Positions 8,295 through 17,656 of a DNA stretch of 64,000 nucleotides are shown piece after piece (positions within the stretch are counted from its first letter, which is position 1; every line of letters starts with the position of its first letter). The stretch spans positions 16,683 through 80,682 of the forward strand of contig JBEAVE010000013.1 in NCBI GenBank assembly GCA_041161065.1, read 5' to 3'. Both the position numbers and the translations under genes were made by a program. Source of the stretch: DYRG01 sp041161065. Its GTDB lineage: Bacteria > Pseudomonadota > Gammaproteobacteria > Beggiatoales > Beggiatoaceae. The notes below the pieces were generated by a model, which was not told the DNA's origin, did not search any database, and saw only the letters and a list, made by a program, of their open reading frames with translations.

Positions 8295-9727
8295 AATAGA
8301 AATACACTCGCTAATCCTAAAAAGATAAAGAAACCCATACTATCTGTTAGTGCAGTTAAAATCACGTTGCTCCCAAAAACAGGGTCATGTCCTAGTTTGT
8401 AAATAATGAGAGGGACAAATACCCCAACTAACGCAGCTACCACTAAGTTTAAAGTCATGGCTGCCATCATTACAATACCTAATGGAATTTGTTTGTAGAC
8501 TAACATAGCAATAACGCCCATCACTGCTCCCCATAATAACCCATTTATAATGGCGATGCTCAATTCTTTTCTTAACAAATACCAAATATTTTCGGTATGA
8601 ATTTGTTTTAAGGCTAACCCTCGAATAATCAAGGTAACAATTTGATTTCCACTGTTTCCACCAATGCCCGCAATAATAGGCATTAAAGCCGCTAAAGCCA
8701 CGAGTTTTTCTATCGTTCCTTCAAAAGCACCAATAACCCTCGATGCAATAAAAGCTGTAATTAAATTAATCGCTAACCATGCCCAGCGGTTCTTTGCGCT
8801 TTTATAAATAGATGAAAAGAGGTCTTCTTCTTCATTTAATCCCGCTTGATTGAAGAGTTCTTTTTGAGCAGTTTCTTTGGTAAAATCCAGCATTGCATCA
8901 ATAGTTAAACGCCCAACTAATTGTTTGTGATTATTAACCACTGGCGCAGTAATCAAATCATACCGTTCAAATGCACTCGCGGCTTCTTTTGCATCATCAT
9001 CAGTATAGAAAAAAAACGGGTCTTGATTCATGACTTCAATAACCAGTTCTTCTGGATCGTAAAATAGCAAATCCTTTAATGCTAAAGAACCACTTAGCGT
9101 TCCTTCACGATTGACAACAAATATTTGCTCGGTATTATCCAAATGATCTTTTTGACGGCGCAAATAACGCAATACAACGTCCAAACTAATGTCTTCACGA
9201 ACAGTAATCAAATCGTATTCCATTAGAGCACCCACAGAGTCTTCTGGAAATGCCAACATGGATTGCACATCTAACCGCGATTCACTATCTAAAGTGTTTA
9301 AAACTTCTAATACCACATCTTTAGGTAAATCGGTAACTAATTCTGCAATATCATCTGAATCTAAATGTCGAGCAACACCAACCAATTCGCTTGATGTCAT
9401 ATCCGCGATGAGATTCTCACGAACAGCATCGGAAACTTCTAATAAAATTGCTCCCGCATGCTCAACTTTTAATAAATCCCAAATGATTTGTCGAGGCTCT
9501 AATGGCAACGATTCCAGAACAAAAGCCACATCAGCAGGGTGCAAACTATTCAAACGCTGTTGTAATGCAGTAATGTTTTGGCGTTTAATGAGAGCTTGCA
9601 CTAAATCTTGACGCGGCATTTCTTGGTTGCTTGCTAAAACATCGATGACTTCTGATTTTTTGAGCAATTCTAAGACACTTTGTAATACCGCTTCAGGATT
9701 TCTTTGATGCTTAATGGGATTTCTCAT
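8291..9727 (-). CDS. mgtE: magnesium transporter MgtE
   Basis: A 478-residue transporter. The N-terminal MgtE_N helical domain is near residues 30-130, two CBS domains are near 135-260, and five membrane helices fill the last third, with NSGNQ before one helix as in the pore region of the family. It acts as an inner-membrane Mg2+ channel gated by Mg2+ binding to the cytoplasmic domains. The ATG at 9727 shares a TGATG junction with ygiQ and has GAGG eight bases upstream; a TTG three bases earlier is a poorer candidate. No Mg2+ riboswitch leader is possible here because the gene abuts ygiQ. Confidence 0.95.
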   Translation of the reverse strand: MRNPIKHQRNPEAVLQSVLELLKKSEVIDVLASNQEMPRQDLVQALIKRQNITALQQRLNSLHPADVAFVLESLPLEPRQIIWDLLKVEHAGAILLEVSDAVRENLIADMTSSELVGVARHLDSDDIAELVTDLPKDVVLEVLNTLDSESRLDVQSMLAFPEDSVGALMEYDLITVREDISLDVVLRYLRRQKDHLDNTEQIFVVNREGTLSGSLALKDLLFYDPEELVIEVMNQDPFFFYTDDDAKEAASAFERYDLITAPVVNNHKQLVGRLTIDAMLDFTKETAQKELFNQAGLNEEEDLFSSIYKSAKNRWAWLAINLITAFIASRVIGAFEGTIEKLVALAALMPIIAGIGGNSGNQIVTLIIRGLALKQIHTENIWYLLRKELSIAIINGLLWGAVMGVIAMLVYKQIPLGIVMMAAMTLNLVVAALVGVFVPLIIYKLGHDPVFGSNVILTALTDSMGFFIFLGLASVFLL

Positions 9728-11712
9728 CAAGAACCTCTTCGCCGCTTATTTGTTTTAGGAAATTGAGAGGAAAATGGCGTGGTTTTGAAACGCGCACCTT
9801 CGGGTTGTTGTTTGGGCGATAAAACAGGTTGAAAATTAGGAATCAAATGGTGTTTTCCATTCCCAATCAAATCCACTCGACCCATTTGTCGAAGCGCATC
9901 ACGCAATAATTGCCAATTAGCGGGATCATGATAACGTAAAAAGGCTTTGTGTAATCGACGTAATTTCAACCCTTTTGCGGTATAAACTTGCTCACTTTTT
10001 TCATTCACCAAATGTAATGGGTTTCTACCCGAATGATACATGGTAGTTGCTAATGCCATTGGGGACGGTAAAAAGGCTTGAACTTGATCTAATTTAAAAT
10101 TATTTTTCTTTAACCATAAAGCTAAATTTAACATATCTTGCGTGGTGGCGGCAGGGTGCGCGGCAATGAAATAAGGAATCAAATACTGTTCTTTACCCGC
10201 TGCTTTAGAATATTTCTCAAATAGTTGCTTAAATTTATCATAAGAACTAATTGAGGGTTTCATCATTTTTGCTAAAACGTTATCTTCCGTGTGTTCAGGA
10301 GCAATTTTCAAATAACCGCCCACATGATGTGTCACCAATTCTTTAATGTATTCCGGCGATTCTACCGCTAAATCATAACGGACACCAGAACCAATCGTGA
10401 TTTTCTTAATTCCTTTAATTTCTCTCGCTTGTTTATAAATGTCAATTAACGGTTGATGATTGGTATTTAAGTTTTGGCAAATCGTTGGATAAACACAAGA
10501 AAGTTTGCGGCAATGTTTCTCGATGTTATGATCTTTGCAACCCAAACGGTACATATTTGCAGTGGGTCCGCCCAAATCAGAAATAACGCCCGTAAAACCT
10601 TGTCCGATTGTTTGAATTTGTTTAATTTCTTTGATAATAGATTCTTGAGAACGGCTTTGAATAATTCTTCCTTCGTGTTCGGTAATTGAACAAAAAGTAC
10701 AACCCCCAAAACAACCGCGCATAATATTGATCGAAAAACGGATCATTTCAAAGGCTGGAATCTTTTGATTTTGATAAGACGGGTGCGGCAATCTTGCATA
10801 AGGTAATTCATAGACTTGATCTAATTCTGTGGTACTCAAGGGAAATGGTGGCGGATTTAACCATATTTCACGATTGCCATGTTTCTGAATTAACGCCCGT
10901 GCATTATGCGGATTGGATTCAAGATGTAATATTCGAGAAGCCTGTGCGTATTTGACGGAATCGGTTTTAACTTCCTCAAAACTTGGCAACCGCATGACGG
11001 TTTTTGTTCTCTCTATTTTGGGGGTATGTTCAAATACTTCGGTGAAATCTTCGGGGATTTGTTTTTTGATTACAACTGTTCCACGCAAATCTTGAATTTC
11101 ATTGATTTTCTTTCCGCTTTCTAAAAGAAACGTCAAATCAATTAAAGCGCGTTCGGCATTGCCAAATAATAAAATATCTGCTTTAGAATCAACGAGAACC
11201 GAGCGGCGAACGGTATCCGACCAATAATCATAATGGGCGATGCGGCGCAAACTGGCTTCAATGCCGCCGAGCACAATCGGCACGTCCGAAAAAGCCTCTC
11301 GACACCGCTGCGCGTACACGATCACCGCTCGATCGGGGCGTTTTCCCGCCACTCCGCCCGCTGTGTAGGCATCATCGCTGCGAATTTTGCGATCTGAGGT
11401 GTAACGATTGACCATCGAATCCATATTGCCCGCTGTCACGCCAAAATAGAGGCGCGGTTTGCCTAAAATCTTAAAAGAATCAGCGTGTTGCCAATCCGGT
11501 TGCGCAATGATCCCGACGCGAAAACCTTGTGATTCGAGCAAACGTCCGATTAATGCCATGCCAAAACTAGGGTGATCGACATAGGCATCGCCCGTCACCA
11601 AAATCACGTCACAGCAATCCCAGCCGAGCGCGTCCATTTCGGCGCGGGTCATCGGCAAAAACGGCGCAGAAGGCGGTGAGTAGGCGGTTGAATGGGCAAA
11701 TAAATCGTTCAT
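9727..11712 (-). CDS. ygiQ: YgiQ family radical SAM protein
   Basis: A 661-residue radical SAM protein. The N-terminal region has the family motifs APFLPMTRAEMDALGW and TGDAYVDHPSFGMALIGR. The 4Fe-4S/SAM site is the CxxxCxxC in RGCFGGCTFCS, near residue 345. The C-terminal domain ends in a basic tail. The substrate is not established in the family. The ATG at 11712 gives an N-terminus that aligns with E. coli YgiQ; a TTG 33 bases upstream is also in frame. It is the first gene of a five-gene minus-strand run (ygiQ-mgtE-udg-lpoA-yraN). Confidence 0.95.
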   Translation of the reverse strand: MNDLFAHSTAYSPPSAPFLPMTRAEMDALGWDCCDVILVTGDAYVDHPSFGMALIGRLLESQGFRVGIIAQPDWQHADSFKILGKPRLYFGVTAGNMDSMVNRYTSDRKIRSDDAYTAGGVAGKRPDRAVIVYAQRCREAFSDVPIVLGGIEASLRRIAHYDYWSDTVRRSVLVDSKADILLFGNAERALIDLTFLLESGKKINEIQDLRGTVVIKKQIPEDFTEVFEHTPKIERTKTVMRLPSFEEVKTDSVKYAQASRILHLESNPHNARALIQKHGNREIWLNPPPFPLSTTELDQVYELPYARLPHPSYQNQKIPAFEMIRFSINIMRGCFGGCTFCSITEHEGRIIQSRSQESIIKEIKQIQTIGQGFTGVISDLGGPTANMYRLGCKDHNIEKHCRKLSCVYPTICQNLNTNHQPLIDIYKQAREIKGIKKITIGSGVRYDLAVESPEYIKELVTHHVGGYLKIAPEHTEDNVLAKMMKPSISSYDKFKQLFEKYSKAAGKEQYLIPYFIAAHPAATTQDMLNLALWLKKNNFKLDQVQAFLPSPMALATTMYHSGRNPLHLVNEKSEQVYTAKGLKLRRLHKAFLRYHDPANWQLLRDALRQMGRVDLIGNGKHHLIPNFQPVLSPKQQPEGARFKTTPFSSQFPKTNKRRRGS

Positions 11713-11806
11713 GGCGTGGTCAAACTCTCTACAAAAGCGGCTCAACAGTGTAACAAAGTTTTACTTTTTAGCCCGCTTTCAACGCACAAAAAAATTGTCT
11801 GGATCA

Positions 11807-11812
11807 TATAAT
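11807..11812 (+). promoter_or_regulatory. possible -10 element for the signalling gene at 11848
   Basis: A consensus TATAAT lies 36 bases before the ATG at 11848, in the gap between divergent genes. No good -35 hexamer is present at 16-18 bases, so an activator or a different sigma factor may be needed. Support is the -10 match and position only. Confidence 0.35.
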
Positions 11813-11847
11813 GTACGCTCAAAATTAGAGAAAACCCTTATTTTATT

Positions 11848-13074
11848 ATGTCAGTTGTTAATTCCGAACCCGCTACGCCTCGCGCAGCAACCATTTTAAT
11901 TGTCGACGATTTAGAAACCAATTTGAACATACTTTATGTGTTGGTGCATTCATTAGGACACCTTCCCGTTTTAGCAAAGAACGGCAAAGAAGCTCTCGCG
12001 GCATTGCAAAAACATCGCCCCGATTTGATTTTACTCGACATTTTAATGCCCGATATGAATGGGTATGAAGTTTTAGCTACTATTCGTCAATCAACACAGT
12101 TTCGCCGATTGCCTATTGTGGTCATTTCTGCGATTAGTGAAATGGATAGCATCGTCAAATGTATTCAACTCGGCGCAGACGATTATTTAACCAAACCACT
12201 GAATAAAATTTTGTTAGAAGCTAGAATCCAAAATTGCTTAGAACGAAAATATTGGAACGATAAAGAAAGTCATTACTTGAGAAAGATTAATAATCGCCGC
12301 GCCGCGCTCGAGAAAATGATCATCGACAAAAACAAAGAACTCGCCGCCACTTATCAAGCATTAAATAACCTCAATAAAACCAAAAATGAGTTTCTTCGTA
12401 TCCTTTCTCATGAGTTAAGAACCCCCCTTAATTCTTTATTAGCACCTTCTCGTTATTTGATCGATGAACAAAGTGATCAAGTTTTGAGAAAAGAATCCGT
12501 TGAACTTTTTACAGACGCATTAGAACAATTCAAAGAACTCATCGAACACGCAGAACTCATTGTGCAATTAAGTCTTAGAGAAAAAACTCACCCTTCTCAC
12601 TATGTTCATTTAGGTACTGTCTTAGATATTGCAATACACCATGTTCAAAAGTTTGCTGACTTTCGACAAATCAAATTACCTAAACTTTTACCATTTGATC
12701 AGTTAATTCTAGGCGACGAAAATTTGTTTTCACGTGGATTTGAAACGCTCCTCAAATTAGCCATCAAATTTTCAACCGCCCATTCGACTATCAATATCTG
12801 TTGTGAATCTACCCAAAAACACCTTGAAATATCGATTTCTGCAACAGGTTGGTTAATTCCTGAAAAATACCGGCACACGTTCTTTGATTTATTCGGTGTA
12901 ACTGAAACCATTATTCCGGGCGGCGATTTAGGATTAGCACCCCCTTTAATTGCCCGACTTTTTCAAACATTTGATGGAGCAATTACTTTCCAAAATACCA
13001 ATTCCACAGGTGTTTGTTTCACCGTCACGCTGCCAATCGTTTATAAATCTATCGATGATCCCCATGTATTTTAA
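11848..13074 (+). CDS. response regulator fused to a degenerate histidine kinase
   Basis: A 408-residue cytoplasmic protein. Residues 16-128 form a receiver domain with paired acids in IVDDLE, phospho-acceptor D64 in LLDILMPDMNG, and K117 in YLTKPL. A coiled linker leads to a HisKA-like segment with the intact phospho-His motif SHELRTPLNS (H188). The ATPase domain is eroded: the N-box position reads LLKLAIKFS, without the catalytic Asn, and the G-box region reads GGDLGLAPP. It may be a phosphotransfer or binding protein rather than an active kinase. The next gene starts within its last 20 bases, implying coupled expression. Confidence 0.85.
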   Translation: MSVVNSEPATPRAATILIVDDLETNLNILYVLVHSLGHLPVLAKNGKEALAALQKHRPDLILLDILMPDMNGYEVLATIRQSTQFRRLPIVVISAISEMDSIVKCIQLGADDYLTKPLNKILLEARIQNCLERKYWNDKESHYLRKINNRRAALEKMIIDKNKELAATYQALNNLNKTKNEFLRILSHELRTPLNSLLAPSRYLIDEQSDQVLRKESVELFTDALEQFKELIEHAELIVQLSLREKTHPSHYVHLGTVLDIAIHHVQKFADFRQIKLPKLLPFDQLILGDENLFSRGFETLLKLAIKFSTAHSTINICCESTQKHLEISISATGWLIPEKYRHTFFDLFGVTETIIPGGDLGLAPPLIARLFQTFDGAITFQNTNSTGVCFTVTLPIVYKSIDDPHVF

Positions 13075-14749
13075 ACAATTTTCTTCACGTCATTGGTTTG
13101 CACTGGCATTGATTCAAGCTCTGTTGGCTGGGTATTTTTTCTCTAATATTCAAACATATACTATTTATCAAAATATTCCTAACCTTTTATTTGACGACTT
13201 AGGTTTTAATCCTTTTATAATTAGAACATTGTTTTCTGATGCAATGATCATTTTGATTTTAATATTGCCCTTTATTTTTATCAATAAACCCGAACAAACT
13301 TATTTAAAAAAGTATTTCAATAATTTGCAATTCTCTAATATATTATTGGTTTTAATGAGTTATATGACGCTTATTTTAAGTGCTGCAGGTACATTAGAAC
13401 TAGATTATTTCATCTATATGATAATTATTTGGTGGATAATAAGTAATATTTGCATAGCAATTCATTTGTTTTTAGTTGCTATTTTACCTCAAAAATGGAT
13501 TGCTCATATTATTGCAACAGTTATTTTATTTTTATTATGGTTTAATCTCAATCAAATTGAACAAAATCAACCTTTACCAACTATTAGTCAGCTTGCATTA
13601 CAACGGCTTTCTGAACCATTAGAAATAAAGGCTTTTATTGCAGAAAATAATCCGCTTTCAAAACGCATAACAACATTCATTAAACGTTATCAACAAATAT
13701 ACCCTCATATCAAATTAACTTTTATAAATCCCTCTTCTGCACCTGCTCAAATAAAAGCCTTTCAAATTGAACAAGAAGGTGAATTATTATTGCAATACGC
13801 TGGACATATTACAAAAGTCGCAAAAATTACTGATTATTTCTTTACAAAAGGATTGTATAAATTATTATATCAACGCCAAACAACAGTCGTTTTTTTGCAA
13901 GGACATGGAGAAAGAACTTTATCAAATAATTCACCATTTGAATATGGATTATTTGGGGCATTACTACAAAACGAAAATATAAATATTATTTTGCAATCTG
14001 TTCCTCCAGAAGTTGATAGAAAAACTTTACTTATTATTGCGAATCCTCGCCAACCTTTAACAGCACAAGAAAGTTATGCAATTTTAGAGTATGTTAAAAA
14101 GGGAGGAAATTTATTATGGTTGCTCGAGCCTATTTTAGAGAATGATGGTTTATACGGTTTAAATCAACTAGCCGATTTCTTGGGTTTGAAAATATTAGCA
14201 GGACGGTTGTGGAATGAAACCCTTAAAACAAATCAAACGTTAATAAATATTACGAATTTTTCTACTTTGGAAAATATGATAGGATTAAATGCGCTATTTC
14301 CAGAAACAACTGCATTGCAATTAGAAAACAATATTTTTAATTATCAATCCTTTTTGAAAACCCCTGTTTTACACTTAAAGCCATTTGAAGCTGAAAAATC
14401 AGAAGAAATGCAAGCTGTTTTTACTATAGGTCTTATATTTCAACGTGCAATCAATATATTGCACCAACGTATTGCAATTATTGGTGATAGCGATTTTATT
14501 TCCAATGGGTATTTAGAAAAAGCTAATAATGCAAAATTAGCGATTAATCTTATTGAAAACTTGACAGAAGACGCGGATTTCATTAACTTACCCATCAAAA
14601 AGCGGCGCGACACTCAATTAGCCCTAGATTTTAATTTACAAATAGCTTTTACTGGATTTTTTCTTTTTATATTGCCGACGATTTTTTTGATCATTAGTTG
14701 GCGAAAATTGGCTAAACAAATACCCTCTGAAATTGGAGCATCACTATGA
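13055..14749 (+). CDS. GldG-family membrane protein (orphan ABC auxiliary subunit)
   Basis: About 564 residues from the ATG at 13055 (a second ATG at 13064 is equally possible; neither has a clear ribosome site). Several hydrophobic helices occupy roughly residues 15-180, a periplasmic-type domain follows, then one C-terminal helix. The central part matches the GldG/ABC_transp_aux pattern: LEIKAFIAENNPLSKRITTF, VVFLQGHGERTL, and YVKKGGNLLWLLEP. GldG partners normally lie beside an ABC ATPase and permease (GldA/GldF), but none is here. The helical N-terminus may be a shrunken permease part. Base composition is noticeably more AT-rich than its neighbours. Its stop overlaps the next start (ATGA). 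Confidence 0.72.
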   Translation: MIPMYFKQFSSRHWFALALIQALLAGYFFSNIQTYTIYQNIPNLLFDDLGFNPFIIRTLFSDAMIILILILPFIFINKPEQTYLKKYFNNLQFSNILLVLMSYMTLILSAAGTLELDYFIYMIIIWWIISNICIAIHLFLVAILPQKWIAHIIATVILFLLWFNLNQIEQNQPLPTISQLALQRLSEPLEIKAFIAENNPLSKRITTFIKRYQQIYPHIKLTFINPSSAPAQIKAFQIEQEGELLLQYAGHITKVAKITDYFFTKGLYKLLYQRQTTVVFLQGHGERTLSNNSPFEYGLFGALLQNENINIILQSVPPEVDRKTLLIIANPRQPLTAQESYAILEYVKKGGNLLWLLEPILENDGLYGLNQLADFLGLKILAGRLWNETLKTNQTLINITNFSTLENMIGLNALFPETTALQLENNIFNYQSFLKTPVLHLKPFEAEKSEEMQAVFTIGLIFQRAINILHQRIAIIGDSDFISNGYLEKANNAKLAINLIENLTEDADFINLPIKKRRDTQLALDFNLQIAFTGFFLFILPTIFLIISWRKLAKQIPSEIGASL

Positions 14750-15369
14750 ATTTAAGTGTAGAACATTTTAATCAAGTTGCAAATGAATGGGATAAGAAAC
14801 CTATGCGGGTTCAAATCGCTTTGAAAGTTGCCGAAGCGATTACAACACAGATTCCCTTGAAACCAACCATGACTGCAATGGATTATGGTTGTGGAACAGG
14901 GTTAGTGATGTTTGAACTTGCGCCCAAATTAAAACAGGTTTTAGGCATAGATAGCGCAGAAGAAATGCTTAAAATTGTTGAAGAAAAATGTGTAGAGCAA
15001 CACATTACAAATGTTACCGCCCAACTTGCAGATTTAACCCATGAAGAACTCCCGCCGCAATCATTTGATTTAATCTTTAGTAGTATGACATTTCACCATA
15101 TTAAAGATACTGCGCATTTAATGCAGCAATGTTTTCAACGTTTGAATAAAGGAGGTTGGTTAGCAATTGCGGATTTAGATCGTGAAGATGGGACATTTCA
15201 CCCGTCAAATATGGCAGGCGTTATGCACTTTGGTTTTGATCGTGAGCAATTTGAGCAACAATTATTAGCAACTGGATTTCAAAATCCCCAAGCAATCACC
15301 GCACATATTGTTCAAAAAGAAAACCGTAATTATCCTATTTTTCTTTATACCGCGCAAAAGCTAGATTAA
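14746..15369 (+). CDS. class I SAM-dependent methyltransferase
   Basis: A 207-residue methyltransferase of the Methyltransf_11/25 type. Motif I is MDYGCGTGLVMFEL near residues 44-57, the acidic motif II is GIDSAEEM, motif III is near ADLTHEE, and the post-motif is FSSMTFHHI. The substrate cannot be read from the sequence. It begins in an ATGA overlap with the GldG-like gene, suggesting co-translation with that membrane protein. There is no signal peptide, so it is cytoplasmic. Confidence 0.85.
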   Translation: MNLSVEHFNQVANEWDKKPMRVQIALKVAEAITTQIPLKPTMTAMDYGCGTGLVMFELAPKLKQVLGIDSAEEMLKIVEEKCVEQHITNVTAQLADLTHEELPPQSFDLIFSSMTFHHIKDTAHLMQQCFQRLNKGGWLAIADLDREDGTFHPSNMAGVMHFGFDREQFEQQLLATGFQNPQAITAHIVQKENRNYPIFLYTAQKLD

Positions 15370-15381
15370 AATATATTTGAA

Positions 15382-16110
15382 ATGCGTTTTAGTTTAATTA
15401 TTGGGTTTGTGGTGGCTTTTTTCATTCATTGGATTGGATTGAGCCAGTCTTTGTTGTCTCGTCAAATAATTAAAATGGAAAAGCTACCTCAAAAAATAAT
15501 TTCAATTTCATTAACAAAACAACCTGCAAAAAATGTAGAAAAGAGTGAGCCTAATGCTATTTCACCCGCGATTTCTGAAACAATAGCACCCATTGAGAAA
15601 AAAATATCGCCTAAAAAACCTAACCTTAAAAAAAAAGTAAAGCCTAAAAAAAAATTGCCTGATCCTCAAAAAGCTCAAAAGAAAATATTAAATCCTCTAA
15701 TAGAAAATAGAGAGGAAAATAACGATGTTTTAACTAAACATACGGTGAAAGAAAAAATAGCATCATCGCAACCTGAACAATTGATGGAACAACCATCCGA
15801 ACAAAAAATAGAGCAACCTGTTATTTCTAAAACTGTTAAAAACGTGAAGAATGCCTGTACAAAGCAATCCTATTGTCCGCAACCTGATTATCCATTTGTT
15901 GCAAAACAACGTTATATTGAAGGTTGGGTTAAATTAGCACTCACAATTGATGGAAAAGGGGCGGTTGTTAATGTTAAAATACTTGCCAGTGAACCCGAGG
16001 AGATATTTGAGGAATCGGCATTGAATGCAGTTGAACAATGGCGGGATTTAGCAGAGCATTTTTACAACCAAATCGTCGAGCAAACTATTTATTTTAATCT
16101 ACAAAATTGA
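15382..16110 (+). CDS. TonB-like energy transducer
   Basis: A 242-residue protein with an N-terminal membrane helix (residues 3-20, FSLIIGFVVAFFIHWIGL), a long Lys/Pro/Glu-rich periplasmic spacer (about 45-150), and a C-terminal TonB domain (about 160-242) with YPFVAKQRYIEGWVKLALTI and ALNAVEQWR. TonB proteins carry proton-motive energy from ExbB-ExbD to outer-membrane receptors. No exbB, exbD or receptor gene is in the window, so partners must lie elsewhere. Ribosome site is poor. Two Cys (CTKQSYC) precede the TonB domain. It lies 12 bases after the methyltransferase and 10 before mepA. Confidence 0.85.
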   Translation: MRFSLIIGFVVAFFIHWIGLSQSLLSRQIIKMEKLPQKIISISLTKQPAKNVEKSEPNAISPAISETIAPIEKKISPKKPNLKKKVKPKKKLPDPQKAQKKILNPLIENREENNDVLTKHTVKEKIASSQPEQLMEQPSEQKIEQPVISKTVKNVKNACTKQSYCPQPDYPFVAKQRYIEGWVKLALTIDGKGAVVNVKILASEPEEIFEESALNAVEQWRDLAEHFYNQIVEQTIYFNLQN

Positions 16111-16120
16111 GAGGTTTTTT

Positions 16121-16942
16121 ATGAAACAATTACTATTAGGTATTTTATGTGGCTGTTGTTTATTTCAAAATAGCTATGCTTTACGTTGGAATGAGGTAGA
16201 AACAGTAACTGAATCACCGGTTGCTGCAGTTGGAACAACAAGTAATGGTTGCTTAAGTGGTGGGGAAGCCATGCCATTAGACGGAGAGGGGTATCAAATG
16301 ATGAGAACGTCACGTTATCGTTATTTTGGTCACCCTAAGTTATTAGCATTTCTCCGTCAATTAGCAACAGACATTCAAAAGTTAAAGGTTGGAACTTTGT
16401 TAATTGGGGATTTGTCGCAACCGCGTGGAGGTCCTATGAATTCAATGCACGCAAGCCATCAAAATGGATTAGATGCGGATATTTGGTTGTGGTTAGCTCC
16501 TCAACCTTTGACAAATAATGAACGTGAGCATTTTTCTGCGCCTGTAATGGTAAAAAGTAATAAGCAAGAAGTGAACAATAAATGGACGCAAGGACAAGTA
16601 GAATTGATGCGTTTGATTGCTGAAAACCCTGATACTGAGCGGGTGTTCATCAATGCAGCGATTAAACAATCTTTATGTGAACAATCGCAAGGACAATGGC
16701 ATTGGTTGCGTAAAATACGTCCTTGGTGGGGACATGATGAACATTTACACGTTCGATTGCACTGTCCAGAGAATGATCCGTATTGCAAAGAAACCGCTCC
16801 CATTCCAGCAGGAGATGGTTGTGATGATTTGAATTGGTGGTTTTCTGAAGAGGCTTTAAATCCAAAGAAATCTAAGAAAAAATCTAAAACAACAAAACCT
16901 CCTTTACCCTCTTTTTGTAACGCCGTATTAAATGCCAAATAA
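16121..16942 (+). CDS. mepA: penicillin-insensitive murein endopeptidase MepA
   Basis: A 273-residue periplasmic LAS-type zinc peptidase that cleaves D,D cross-links between peptidoglycan peptides. A signal peptide occupies residues 1-20. Zinc ligands appear as H113 and D120 in HASHQNGLDAD and H210 in GHDEHLH, matching the E. coli enzyme closely. Six or more cysteines in the mature part are consistent with disulfides. AGAGG precedes the ATG. The C-terminal tail is Lys/Ser-rich. Being next to tonB and near an HAD phosphatase suggests a general envelope cluster rather than a dedicated pathway. Confidence 0.95.
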   Translation: MKQLLLGILCGCCLFQNSYALRWNEVETVTESPVAAVGTTSNGCLSGGEAMPLDGEGYQMMRTSRYRYFGHPKLLAFLRQLATDIQKLKVGTLLIGDLSQPRGGPMNSMHASHQNGLDADIWLWLAPQPLTNNEREHFSAPVMVKSNKQEVNNKWTQGQVELMRLIAENPDTERVFINAAIKQSLCEQSQGQWHWLRKIRPWWGHDEHLHVRLHCPENDPYCKETAPIPAGDGCDDLNWWFSEEALNPKKSKKKSKTTKPPLPSFCNAVLNAK

Positions 16943-16955
16943 CTAAGGAACAAGT

Positions 16956-17615
16956 ATGAAATTAGCGATATTTGATTTGGATAATACGTTGTTAAATGGT
17001 GATAGTGATGTGGCATGGGGAGAATATTTAATTGAGTTGGGTGTTCGAGATGAGGAAAATTATCGGCAAACTAATTTGAAGTTTTACCAAGATTATTTAG
17101 ATGGTTGTTTAGATATTCGAGCGTTTCAACGGTTTCAATTAAAGGTTTTAACCGAGTATCCACTAGAAACCTTATTGCAATGGCGAACTGATTTCATTAC
17201 AAAGAAAATAACGCCCTTAATGCTTCCGAAAGCACAGGCGTTAATTGACGAGCATCGACAAAACAATGCACATTTGTTAATTATTACGGCAACTAATCGT
17301 TTTATTACGCAACCCATTGCGGAGAAATTAGGGATTCAGGATTTGATTGCAACTGAACCTGAAATGAAAGACGGTTGTTATACGGGTGAGATTATTGATG
17401 AACCCAGTTATGCGCAAGGAAAAGTGATTCGTTTAAAGCAGTGGTTAAAAGAGAGAAACTGGGTATTTGAAAAGATAGAAACATGGTTTTATAGTGATTC
17501 ACATAATGATTTGCCGCTGTTGAGAAAAGTGACTTATCCGATAGCGGTTGATGCAGATGAAAAATTATGCACAGAAGCTAAACAACGGGGTTGGTCACTT
17601 ATCAGTCTGCGTTGA
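16956..17615 (+). CDS. HAD-IB family phosphatase (SerB-like)
   Basis: A 219-residue haloacid-dehalogenase hydrolase of subfamily IB. Motif I is FDLDNTLL (nucleophile D7, acid/base D9), motif II is ITATNRF, motif III/IV is YSDSHNDLPLL. The helical cap lies between residues 15 and 85, as in SerB and the histidinol-phosphatase/CicA group. It should hydrolyse a small phosphoester in the cytoplasm; the substrate cannot be assigned. A GGAA ribosome site precedes the ATG. It lies in a plus-strand run after mepA. Confidence 0.88.
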   Translation: MKLAIFDLDNTLLNGDSDVAWGEYLIELGVRDEENYRQTNLKFYQDYLDGCLDIRAFQRFQLKVLTEYPLETLLQWRTDFITKKITPLMLPKAQALIDEHRQNNAHLLIITATNRFITQPIAEKLGIQDLIATEPEMKDGCYTGEIIDEPSYAQGKVIRLKQWLKERNWVFEKIETWFYSDSHNDLPLLRKVTYPIAVDADEKLCTEAKQRGWSLISLR

Positions 17616-17656
17616 AGAAAATAGGCAAATTTTGGATTTGAAAAAAAGGGAACAAT

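Noticed and set aside
9728..9730. TTG start for mgtE
   Set aside because: The ATG three bases later forms a standard TGATG junction and has better Shine-Dalgarno spacing.
16501..17016. 171-residue minus-strand frame over mepA
   Set aside because: Cys/Ser-rich translation typical of an antisense frame; mepA in the same stretch has clear zinc ligands.
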